The notes beneath the pieces were generated by a model. That model did no database searches, was not told the origin of the DNA, and was given only the letters and a program-made list of their open reading frames with translations. A stretch of 64,000 nt of DNA from Aldehydirespirator sp965203575 (GTDB lineage: Bacteria; Actinomycetota; Acidimicrobiia; Acidimicrobiales; Aldehydirespiratoraceae). The position numbers and the translations under genes were made by a program. The stretch covers positions 3,844,001 to 3,908,000 of the forward strand of contig OZ241894.1 in NCBI GenBank assembly GCA_965203575.1. The letters are read 5' to 3'. Positions within the stretch are counted from its first letter, which is position 1, and each line of letters starts with the position of its first letter. Shown piece after piece: positions 16,067-27,200 of the stretch.

Positions 16067-17629
16067 TCAGGCATCAATCGAGCGGGAAGCTCCGGGGTCC
16101 GGGGATGGAGCGGGCTCACGGATGGTCAGATGCTGGCGTGCCAACGACCTGACGTTGGCGCGGCGAGCCAGCAGCCGCTCTTCCGGAGGCATTCCCGATG
16201 TCTTGCGCAACGCGCCCGCGACGGCGTTGACCAGCATCTCGGAGGTCTCTGTCACTGTGGGTCCTTCGGGCACGATGGAGTCGATGAGTCCCTCGTCTCG
16301 CAGCGCCTCGACGTCGGCTGCCTGCCCCCTCACCATGTGGGCCGCCCTCTCGGTGCTGCGGAAGAGAATGGCTGAGGCCGCCTCCGGGGCGATGGGCGCC
16401 AGCCACGCATTCTCGAGGGCGATCACCGAGTCGGCAGCCACCAGGGAGATCGCTCCGGCCCCCGAGCCCTCGCCCATCAGGACTGAGACGGTGGGTATCC
16501 GCACCCCTAGGAGTTCGCGAATGAGAGAGCCGACGGAATGGGCGAGGCCTTCGGACTCCTCTTCGATGCCGGCCCCTGCGCCCTTGGTGTCAATGAAGGA
16601 AACGAGGGGCAGACCCAGCTCCTCCGCAATGGCTATCGCCCGCTGCGCCTTGCGGTAGCCACCGGGAGAGACCTCCGCCCCGCGGCCCTGCGGCCTGCGG
16701 AAGCCGACCGCGACCGCGGCCTCGCCCCCGAAACGAGTGAATCCCGTGAGCAGGTTGCGATCGTCCGAGCCGGCGCGGTCGCCGCGGATCTCTATCAGGG
16801 GCACGCCCGATGCCTCGATCACCGATTCGATCGAGGGGCGATGCTGCGCCCTGGATCGAGTCACGCTGCGCCACACGTCGGGCCGTCGCCGGGCTCGAGT
16901 CTCAACCGGCGCCGGAGCTGACCGGCCTGCCGAGATCACCGGGGCCGCGACCTTGGGACTGACGATGTCGAGCCACTCAGTGATTCGCAGCGCCAGCTCG
17001 TCAGGTTGAACGATGTCGTCCACCAGTCCCCGCCGCAGACTGGCTTCGGCGCTGATCTCGTCGCGGGGAAAGGCGCGTCCGGTGACCGCCTCCACGACAC
17101 GGGGACCCGTGAGCGAGATCGAAGCACCCGGCGCAGCCCACACAAGATGGCCCTGCGTGCCCAGCGCCGCGAGGGTTCCGCCCATCGTGGGATCCATCAA
17201 GTAGCTCAGGTAGGGAAGCCCGGCCTCGCGATGCTCCGAGATGGCCGCGCCGATGGACAGCATCTTGATGAAGGCGGGCGTGCCCTCCTGCATCCGAGTC
17301 CCGCCCGATTGGCAGATGCTGATGACCGGCCTTCGGGCGACCGTCGCGATCCCGAAGGCTCGGGTTACCCGTTCGGCCGCGGCGATGCCCAGCGTGCCTG
17401 CTACGAACTCGTAGTCGCTGCAGATCAACGCGACCGCGTGGCTGCCGATGGTGCAGAATCCGACTCTGGACGCCTCGGCCAGCGGGTCGTCAGCCTGTAG
17501 TTGTGCCAGCCGGGCGGCGTAGGCCTGATTCTCGCCGAACGCCAGCGGGTCGGCTGTCACCACCTCCTGGGACCACTCCCGAAAGGTCCCCCCGGTCAGC
17601 TCCGCCAGAAAGCTCTCAGCTCCTGTCAT
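16067..17629 (-). CDS. Acetyl-CoA carboxylase carboxyltransferase, fused beta/alpha (AccD-AccA type)
   Basis: 520 residues from ATG 17629 (GTG 17683 is a possible longer start; neither has a clear ribosome site). The first half resembles AccD (DYEFVAGTLGIAAAERV, ICQSGGTRMQEG), the second half AccA (GYRKAQRAIAIAEELGLPLV, FIDTKGAGAGIEEESEG, LMGEGSGAGAISL). It should transfer the carboxyl group from carboxybiotin to acetyl-CoA for fatty acid synthesis. The usual AccD C4 zinc finger is absent, as in other fused actinobacterial forms. No biotin carboxylase or carrier gene is adjacent. An alternative is a carboxyltransferase for another acyl-CoA. Confidence 0.8.
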   Translation of the reverse strand: MTGAESFLAELTGGTFREWSQEVVTADPLAFGENQAYAARLAQLQADDPLAEASRVGFCTIGSHAVALICSDYEFVAGTLGIAAAERVTRAFGIATVARRPVISICQSGGTRMQEGTPAFIKMLSIGAAISEHREAGLPYLSYLMDPTMGGTLAALGTQGHLVWAAPGASISLTGPRVVEAVTGRAFPRDEISAEASLRRGLVDDIVQPDELALRITEWLDIVSPKVAAPVISAGRSAPAPVETRARRRPDVWRSVTRSRAQHRPSIESVIEASGVPLIEIRGDRAGSDDRNLLTGFTRFGGEAAVAVGFRRPQGRGAEVSPGGYRKAQRAIAIAEELGLPLVSFIDTKGAGAGIEEESEGLAHSVGSLIRELLGVRIPTVSVLMGEGSGAGAISLVAADSVIALENAWLAPIAPEAASAILFRSTERAAHMVRGQAADVEALRDEGLIDSIVPEGPTVTETSEMLVNAVAGALRKTSGMPPEERLLARRANVRSLARQHLTIREPAPSPDPGASRSIDA

Positions 17630-17735
17630 CGAAGCGGACGGTACTCGTTGGCCCTCCGGGTCGTGGATGGCTGGCCTCGGCACCGCCGCGTGACATTGCG
17701 ACTAGTTGCAGCACATTGCAGCCGATGCCGGGCGG

Positions 17736-18218
17736 CTACGGGGCGGGACCCTCGGTCCACAGGCGGAGGGCCACCACCGCGGCGGTGCCGGCGACGAGTC
17801 CCGGCGCCCATCTCACCTTGGCGTCGCGGCCGTGGCGGGCCAGCGCCACCGCGGCCGCCGGCCATGCGGCCAGCGCTCCCGCTGTGAGGGCCCACAGTGC
17901 CCAGGCGGGGCCCCACCAGCCTGCCAGCAGGCTGTTGACCACTATGAGGCGCACGTCGCCGAAGCCCATCCACTGCGGCCGCAGCCGCCAGACGACCTCC
18001 AGCGACACCGCGACCGCGGCGGCGGTGGCGGCGGCCCACCCCAGACGGCCCCAGCCTGCCCCGGTTCCGGCGGCCGCGCCGAGCAGCGCGGCGACCGCCG
18101 CCCCGGCCGGCCACACCGCCCGGCGGGGGATCACGGCGCGGCGCAGGTCGGTGACAGAGACGTAGGCGCCCATCGCGGCCCACACCGCTACCGCGGCCCA
18201 GACCAGCCCCGTACTCAC
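17736..18218 (-). CDS. Prepilin peptidase, short TadV/CpaA type (A24)
   Basis: 160 residues from GTG 18218, chosen because GAGGAGG sits 8 bases upstream. It is a multi-pass membrane aspartic peptidase that removes the leader of type IV and Tad pilins. The two catalytic Asp are in YVSVTDLRRAVIP and in the GxGD motif MGFGDVRLI. It lacks the N-terminal methylase domain of long prepilin peptidases, as TadV-type enzymes do. It lies immediately downstream of the giant Calx-beta gene, which begins with a prepilin-like leader, so that protein is a natural substrate along with the small pilins. Confidence 0.82.
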   Translation of the reverse strand: MSTGLVWAAVAVWAAMGAYVSVTDLRRAVIPRRAVWPAGAAVAALLGAAAGTGAGWGRLGWAAATAAAVAVSLEVVWRLRPQWMGFGDVRLIVVNSLLAGWWGPAWALWALTAGALAAWPAAAVALARHGRDAKVRWAPGLVAGTAAVVALRLWTEGPAP

Positions 18219-18263
18219 GTCTGTTTCCTCCTCTGCGTTCAACCGGTCGTCGCGAGCCTGCGG

Positions 18264-21200
18264 TCAGTCGTTGTCGGTGATCGTGATCTTGACCAGGACC
18301 TCGCCGTCGTTGTCGGTGTCGCCGTGCAGGGTGGCGTGGCTGGGGCGGCTGAGGCGCACGTAGAACACCTCGTTGCCCTCGCGCGCGGAGTCGGAGCAGA
18401 TCCCTATCCGGATTCGCTGGGATCTGGTGCCCCGCCAGTTGTAGTTGTCGGCGGGCGGGTAGGTGAGGGTGCCCGAGCCCGATACGTAGTCGCGGCCGCG
18501 GGTGCAGCTCGTGCCGCCGGTGGCCGCGCCGGCGCCGGCGCCGTCCTCGGTGGCCCAGTCCACCACCACCGTCCGCTCGCTGACGGGTCCGCTGAGGCTC
18601 GCCTCCAGCGTCAGGGTGTGCTCGACCTCGGCGACGGTCAGGTTCTCGACCCCGATCCGGGGTGGGCTCTCGTCCTCGGTGACCGTCAGGGTGGCCGACC
18701 CGTCACCGACCACGGCATGGTCGGTCGGCACGACACAAGTGCTCGGATCATCAGACACACTGCGACATTCCCGACGGGAGTTCAGGATCAGCACGACCTC
18801 GGCGGTCTCGGCGCCCTCGTAGCTACCGTCGTCGACGGTGACGATCTCGCAGCGGAACAGCGTCGTCCCAGCCGGAATCCAGTTGCTGCACCTTTCAAAG
18901 AAGTCGGAGAACAGGTTGTGTCCAGCGGTCCAGATCCTACTGAAGCCGTATAGGAGCGTCTCGGAGTTGTATCTGAGACCGAACGGCAGGTCGACTTCGA
19001 GGGCGCGGTCGAGGCGCACCTCGATGTGTCCGCCGATAGGGCTGTGGGATCTGGTGGAGTCTGTCTCCTCGTCCACTACGGCGTCGTGCACGCTGATGGT
19101 CGCCTTCTCGCCGATGATGGTGCCCTCGCCGGAGCCGCCGACGATCGAGGCGTCGCCGCTCACCACCCGGACCAGCTCCAGCCGCAGCGTCTCGTCCACC
19201 TCGATGACCTCGTCGTCGATGGTCTGCACGTCGACGGTCTCCGAGGCGTCGCGGGCGGCGAAAGTCAGCGTGCCCCGGGAGGAGGTGTAGTCGTCGGGGG
19301 CGACCGCGGTGCCGTCGACGGTTCGGTACTGCACGGTCACCTCCGACTGCGGCGCCGGGTCGAGCTTCACCTCGAAGGCGAGCCGGCCGCCCTCGCGCAC
19401 CCCCTTGGCGTCGGAGACGCTGAGCTCGGGGGTGCCGATGGCCGGGCCGTCGCGGATGGTGCCGGTCGGCGCCCGGGTCGGGGCTGTGGCGTTGGTCGCG
19501 GTCCCGAACGACAGGATGATCGTCTCGTCGCCCTCGCCGGCGTCGGCGTCGCGGGCGGTGGGCACCGAGATGGTCGCCGACAGGGACCGGGGGTCGATCA
19601 CCAGGCTCCGCGACGCCGCGGTGTAGTCCGCTCCGGCGGTGGCGGTGCCGTCGACGGTGCTGTAGGGCAGCGTCACCTGCCGCAGGCTGGGGTTGTCCAG
19701 CGTCACCGCGAACTCCAGCGGCTCGCCCTCGGCGGCGTAGGCGCCGGCCACCGACAGGCTCACCGGCGGGGGGTTCTCGTCGTCGTAGACGGTGACCGAG
19801 GTCACCCGGTCGGCCGCGGCGACCCGTGCGTTGGCCTCGTTCACCAGCCGCAGCCCGAACTGCTCGGTGCTCTCCGCGGCGCCGTCGTTGACGGTGGCCA
19901 CCGTTACGGTCTTGGAGGTCTCGCTGGGCTGGAACGTCAGCGTTCCCTCGGTGTGGGTGTAGTCGCTGCCTGCCGAAGCGGTGCCGGGCTCGGTGCGGTA
20001 GCCCACCGTCACCACCCGGCTGCTCTCCGCGGAGAGGGTCACGGTGAAGGTCACGCTGTCGCCCTCGAACACCCCGTCGGGCTCGGGCGCCGACAACTCC
20101 GGCAGCGGGGTGTCGTCGTCGAGGATCGTGCCCTGCGCGGTGGGGTCGGCCATCCTGAGCCCGCTCACGGCCTGCAGCCGCAGCAGGAACGTCTCGTCGG
20201 GCTCCGTCAGCTCGTCGTCCACGAGGGGCACCGGGATCAGGGCCCGGCCCTCGCCGGGGTCGATGGAGAGCGTGTCCCCGACGTGGGTGTAGTCGAGCCC
20301 GCGGGTGGCGGCCCGCCGGCCCGCTGAGGGCGTGGCCGCGGTCACGTAGCGCACCGTCGCCTCCTGCTTGGGCGGCGGGTCCAGGTTCATCACGAAGACC
20401 ATCTCGCCGGCGTCCTCGGCCGCCTCCACCGCGGCGACGTTGGCCACCGTGACCTCCGAGTCGTCGTCGTCGATGATCGTTCCGGTCAGCCACAGTCTGG
20501 CGTCGTACCAGGCCTCGCTCAACTGGATCGTCCCGTGATGTCCGCCTCCTCCGCGGCAGAGGTACTCACTTGTGCGGCACCACCACACCTCCACGATGAC
20601 GGTCTCGTTCTCCTCGATCTCGGCGTCCTCGAATGTATCGACAGCGAATCCGGTCGGGTCCACGGTATGCCAGGGTTCGAACCAACTGCTGCCAGAGGGG
20701 GCGACCTGGAAGTCCCGTCTCACGAGAGCCGTGCCCCCCGCGATCACTCTGGTCTTGTAGCGCAGGCCCTGGCAGAGCGGCCGGTCGATCTCGATCCCGA
20801 ACCAGATGGGGTTGCCCTCCTCCGCGGCGTGCCACTGGGAGATCCGGTGGTCGTTGGGGAAGCCGGTGGCGGCCTTCCACTGCGGAGGGCCGTCGACGGC
20901 GGGGTCGATGCACCGGTCGTTGTCGACGATGGTGACCTGCGCGTCGGTGTCGCCGCCCAGCCTGAGCCCGCCCAGGGGATCGCTGAGCCGCACCAGGAAC
21001 GTCTCGTCGTCCTCCTCGTCGTCGTCGTCGACGATGGGCACCGAGATCGTGGCCCGGTCGGCGCCGGCGACGATGGTCAGCCGTTGCGCGGTGTGGGTGT
21101 AGTCGGCGCCGGCGGCAGCGGCGCCGTCCCCGGACTGGGCGAGCGTGGTGTAGGCCACGCTGACGGCCTCGGTGGCCGGGGCGGCGAGTTCCACGGTGAG

Positions 21201-24200
21201 GACGGCCGATCCGTCGCCCTCGCTCACCCGCACGTCGTTGAAGGCCACCACCTCCGGGTCGTCGTCGTCGACCACGGTGACGGTGAAGTCCCAGTGCCGC
21301 GAGCCCCAGTGCGACGGGAGGTCGCCGACCCAGACAGCCCGTACCCGCAGCGTCTCGTCGCGTTCGTGGCGGTCGTCGTCGTTGACGGCCAGACGGCCGG
21401 TGATCGAGGCGGGCGCCGCCGCGGCGAAGGTCTCGAGCCGGTCGGCCGCGGCCACGTCGGCGGTGGCGCCGTCGGCGAAGGTGTAGCCCGTGCCGACGTC
21501 GGTGCTCTCGGGGGCGACGGTGGCGGTGACGCCGGAGAACTCCAGCCGCCAGGTCGCGGCGGTGGTGGTGCAGCCGGCGACGAGCGCGAACGACGGCGTC
21601 CCCGCGTCCTCGGCCACCCTCAGCGGAGTGAACGACACCTCGGGCCGGCCGTGGGTCGAGTCGCCCGGGTCGACGCAGCCGCTGCCGATCGTGCCCGTCC
21701 CGACCCGGTTGCGCAGCAGGGCGTTGGACGACGGGTTCACGAACCGCAGCTGGAAGTGCTCGTCACCCTCGTCGCGGCTGTCGGTGAAGGTGGCCACCGT
21801 CACGGTCTTGGACGTCACGCCGGCCGCGAAGTCCAGCCGGTCCGGCGACGCGGCCAGCACCCGGCGGTAGTCGGCGCCGGGGTCGGTCCTGGAGTCGCCG
21901 CCGGTGGCGGTGAGATCCTGGGTGTGGTACCGGACGCTGACCGGCTCGCCGCTGGCCGTCGGGCTGCCGCCGGCGTTCACCAGGCTCACCGTGAACACCA
22001 GGTCCTCGCCCTCGTCGACCGGTCCGGCGTCGGACACCTGCAGGAACACCTCGGAGTCGTTGTCGGTGATGGTGCCCGTCGCCGACACGGCGGACGCGCT
22101 GCGGTAGCGCGCCGGCGCTCCCGCCCCCCAGCCGGCCTCGAAGCTGAAGGTCTCGTCGCCCTCGCCGATGTCGTCGTCGATGAGGGCGACCTCCACCGAC
22201 ACGCTCTGCCGGCCCGCGGCCAGGGTCGTCTCGCCGCTCGCGGCGGTGTAGTCGCTGCCCGACTCCGCGGTGCCGTCGGCGGTGCGGTAGCTGACGGGCA
22301 GGCTGGCGCCCTCGCACACCGGCTGGTCGATCTCGACGGTGAAGCTCATCGTCGCCTCGTCCTCCCGCGCCGTCCGGTCGAGCACGGTGATCGCCGGCGC
22401 CGGAGCGTTGTCGTCGCCGGGGTCGACGCAGGCGGCGTCGTCGTTCAGGATCGTGCCCGCCACGTAGCGCTCCGCGAAGGTGAGACTCACCGACGGGTTG
22501 TTGCGCTCGGTCACCGTGGCGGCCGACACGAGGTACAGCAGCAGCGTCTCGTCTTCCTCGGGGCCGGTGTCGCCGCACAGTTGCACCGTGGCCGTCGCCC
22601 ACCGGTGCCCCTTGGGGATGTTCACCGACGCCCTCGTGGCCGGGATGACGAAGTCGGCGTCGCCGGAGCAGGACCGTCCCCCGGTCGCCCCGTTCGCGGG
22701 GCCGACGGGCCTGTAGATCACGGTCACCTCGCGGCTGTTGGCATAGGTCAGCCTCACCGGGAACCTCAGGACCCCGCTGGGAACCGTGACGGTGCCGTCG
22801 CCCTCGGCAACGGAGGCTCTGTCCACTCTCACCTTCGACGTGTCGTCGTCGACGATAGTGACCACCGTCTCCACCGGGTCGGCGCTGTTCCAGTTCGCGG
22901 GGTTGCCCGATCCGAAGAAGTCCCAGGAGAGCCTGAAGGTCTCGTCGGGCTCGTCGACATTGTCCTCGATGAGCGAGAAGTAGTGAGTCCAGACAGAATC
23001 GAACGCGGGCTGATTGTGTACAGCCTCCATTGAATAGAAGTCTTCACCTTGGACGGCGGTGATAGGGCTTGCCCGGATTCGGAGGCCGACCGTCTCGCAC
23101 GGCCGGGGATCCATTCTTACGATCGCTACCACATCCCCGCCCTCCTCGACGGAACGGTCGGTCGCCGCGACTAAGCGGGGCGGGGAATGGTCGTCGGAGA
23201 CCGGGAGGCACGGGGCGCGGATCACGCCCAGCGCGCTGGAGTCGCCGAGCCGGACGTTGGCGTCGACGTCGGGGGCGACGGGGACCGACAGCCTCAGCAG
23301 CAGCCGCTCGTCGCCCTCGGTCTCGTCGTCGGTGAGGGTGGGCACGGCCACGGTCTGCTCCAGCGGATCGCCGGGGTTGAAGGTCAATCGGCGGGATACC
23401 GCGGTGTAGTCGGCGCTCTCTCCCTCGGGGACGTCGTCGTGGGGCACCGCGGCCAGGTTGGGGGTGCCGCTGAAGGTCCTCGCGTCGACGGTCACCACCT
23501 TGGCGCTGGCCGCCGACAGGCGCACCGTGAAGGCCAGGTCCTCGCCCTCGCCGGCGGAGGCGCCGACCCCGTCGGGGCACGGCTCCAGCTTCAGGTCCTC
23601 GTCGGGGCAGTCGACGACCTCCACTGTGGGCTCGTCGTCGTTGTCGGCGATCTGGGCCTGGGCGAGGCTGGCGCCGACGGTGGCGTTCTGCACGCTGTCG
23701 GCGTCGAGCCGCACGGTGAACGTCTCTTCGTCCTCCTCGTCGAGGCTGTCGTCGCAGATCACCACGTCGAAGGTCTCGGTGGCCGGGTCGGCGTCGGCGG
23801 GGTCGAACTCGATCCAGGCGCCGGCGGCGGCCTGGTAGTCGGGCGCCGGGTCGGCCCCGCAGTCGCTGCCGCCGGTCGCGGTGTCGCTCTCCTGCCCGAA
23901 GGCGACCTGCGCTCTCACCACCCGGCCGCTGGGGTTGTCGAGCCTGGCGGTGAAGGTGGCCGTGGCGGACTCGGCCACCGCCGCGGCGGGGGCCTCGAGG
24001 CTCAGGGTCGGCAGGGGGTCGTCGTCGGTGATCGTGCCCACCGCGCAGTCGTCGTCGTCGTTGGCCGACTCGTCGGCCGGGGTGTTCGGATCGTCGGGCA
24101 CCTCCGCCGGGCACGGCGACGACGCGCCCGACGACGCGTCGATGCCGTCGAAGCCGCTGAGCTTGAGGGTGAGCATCTCGTCGTCGTCCTCGTCGAGGGT

Positions 24201-27200
24201 GTCCTCGCAGGTCTCCACGGTGACCGTCACGGTGTCGGTGCCGGGGCCGAAGCTCGCGGGAGTGCTCGGCAGAGACACGAAGTCCGGCGGCGAGTCCCCG
24301 CTGCAGGCGGTCCCGCCCGTCGCAGCCCCCTCGGCCGCGGTCTGGTAGTCGACGCTGACCGTGCGGCCCGCCTCAGGGGTCAGGTTGAGGGTGAACTGCA
24401 GGTCCTCGCCCTCGCCCGCGGCGGCGTCGGACACCGTGAGCTGCGGCTCGTCGTCGTCGTCGACGATGACCGCGATGGCGGTGCCGCCGCCGGCGAGGCT
24501 GCCGTAGTCCGGCGCTCCCAGCCGCAGCAGGAAGGTCTCGTCGTGCTCGTAGAGACCGTCGTCGGAGACCGCCACGGACACGGTGGTGCTGTCCGAGCCG
24601 GCCGGGATCGTCAGCGAGCTGTTGGGCGCCGCCGAGGTGAAGTCGGCGCCGGCGGTGGCGGCCTCCTCGCCCTCTGAGGGGCGCTCGGCGGTCCAGTAGG
24701 GCGCGGTCACCGCCTGGCTGGCCTCCAGCGGGGTGGCGGTGCCGGCGATGAACAGCCCCACCGTGAACACCGCCTGGCCGTCGTCCTCGCCGACGCACAC
24801 CTCGTAGTCCGGGAAGCTGTCGTCGGTGCAGGTGTCCAGCAGGCGCAGCTCGTGCTCGTCGTCGTCGACGATCCTGCCGTCGGCCCGGTAGTCGCTGGGG
24901 TGGCGGCGGTAGGTGGGATCCGGTCCCGACGGAGTGTCCAGCCACACCTCGAACAGCTCGTCGCGCTCGCCCACCGGGGCGTGCGGGGCGCGGCCGTCGT
25001 CGACGGACTGCACATCGAGTGTCGCGCTGGTGCTGCCCTCGTCGATCGTCACGGTGCCGCTTGCGACGTTGACGTAGTCGGCGCCGGTGTCGGTGGCAAG
25101 GTCCGCGCCGGTGGCGGTGCCGTAGGGCAGGTCCGCCGAGGACTTCTGCCCTGTTCGCCACCCCACCACCACGTCGCGGCCGCTCTCCTGGCCGAGCCGC
25201 ACCGTGAACCTCAACGTCCCGCCCTCGACGGCAGACGACCCCACCCCGTCGGGGCAGGGATCCAGCCCCAATGCAGCGTCAGGACAGACGACGATCTCCG
25301 CTGCGGGCGGATCATCGTCGTCGGCCACGGTGCCCGTGCCCGCCGTGTCGGCGTCGACGGTCGCCTCCGGGTCGGCGGGATCCCCCGGCACCAGCCTCAG
25401 GACCACATCGAAGGTCTCCTCCGCGTCCTCGTCGAGACTGTCGTCGAAGGTGGGCACCACGAAGGACGCCGTGCGGTGGCCGACCCCGAAGACGACCTCG
25501 CCGGTGAGCTGCGTCGCCGGAGGCGGCGGCGGCACCACGAGGTCGCCGTCGACGGTGGTGCCGTGCACCACGCTCCACTCCGCGGTGACGGGCCGCTGCG
25601 CGGCCACCGGCGATGTCCCGTCGGTCGCGCTGACCAGACTCACCTCGAACCTCAGCGGCGTGCCCTCGGTGCCGCGGGCGTCGCCGACTCGCAACAGCGG
25701 CGGGGCGTCGTCGTTGACGATCACGCCCACCGCGCACCTGTCGTCGGCGTAGTCAGACTCGTCGGCCGGGGTGTTCGGATCGTTGGGCACCTCCGCCGGG
25801 CACGGACCGGTCTCGCCGCCGGGATCCGCGAAGCCCGCGTTGGAGGCCCCCAGCCGCAGCACCACCGTCTCGTCCTCCTCGTCCAGGTCGTCGTCGATGA
25901 TGGTGACCCCTGCCTGCTTGGGCCCGGTCTCGCCGGGTCCGAACCGCACCTCGCCCTGCGGCGACGGCGTGCACGCCACCCCGGTGTAGTCGTCGGGCTC
26001 GGCGGCCGTGCCGTCCTCGGTGCAGTACTCGACGGTAACCCCCGTCGCCCTGCCGCTCGGGGCGCTCAGTGCCACGTCGAAGCTCAGCACGGCACTGTCG
26101 GCCTCGGTCACGGAGGCGTCCGAGACGAGCACGTCCGGCGGATCATCGTCGTCGATGATGGTGCCCCTGCCGGGGCTCGTGTCGATCCAGGCGCTGTCGC
26201 TCGGGTTGCACAACTCCACCAGGAACGTCTCGTCGTCCTCGTCGAGACCATCGTCGTCAACCTGCACGGTGAGCGTCGTGCGGCCGGTGCCGTCCCTCGG
26301 GATGACCACCTCGGGCGAGCCGGCCGGGCAGGGGCCGGGCTCGCCGGTGTAGTCCGCCCCGGCTGTGGCGCGGCGGGCGGTCGGGTTGTCGTCGTCTCTG
26401 GTGAAGTAGCGCACGGTCACTTCGGGCGTCTTGGGTCCCACGCGCGTCACCGTGAACACCAGCGACCCGGCCGGGTCGCCCGGGTTCGACCCGCACTCGG
26501 TGGGATCGGCGTTCTCACAGGCGCGGGCGTCGCCGACCGACAGCCCCGGCTCGTCGTCGAGGATCGTGCCCACCGCACAGTCGTCGCGGTCGGTTCCAGC
26601 TTCGGCCTCGGCCGGGCAAGGGGTGCCTCGACCGACGGTGCCGGAAAACTGGGCACCGGAGGCTTGCAGGCGCAACTCGACCGTCTCGGGGCCCTCGCCG
26701 CAGCGGTCGTCGTCGATCGTCACCGTGACGTCCCGCGGCCCGGTCTCTCCCGGCCCGAAGGTCAACGTGTCCCCCGCTTTGACGTAGTCGCGGTCGGTGG
26801 TGTCTCGGCAGGTGTTGAGCAACGTGGCCGTGCCGTCGGCGGTCTCGTAGTCGACCGTCACCTCCACTCCGGCCGCGGCGGCCAGCCCCACCTGGAATGT
26901 CAGCTGGACGCCGTCGCCCTCGGTCACGGGCGCCGCGTCGGACACGGTGACGGTCGGCGGATCGTCGTCGTCGCGAATGGTGCCGATGGCGCTGCGCCGG
27001 GCCTGGTCCAGGTTCAGCAGGGCAGGATCGGGCGGCTCGCCCAGCACCAGTTCCAGGGTCTCGTCGGCCTCGAAGAGGTCGTCCCGGACGACCTCCACCT
27101 CGATGGTCGCCCCGGTATTACCGACTTGGATCGTCACCGTGGACGGCGCCGGCAGCGTGTAGTCGGAGACTTCAGTCGCAGGGTTAGGGCCGGTGCCGGT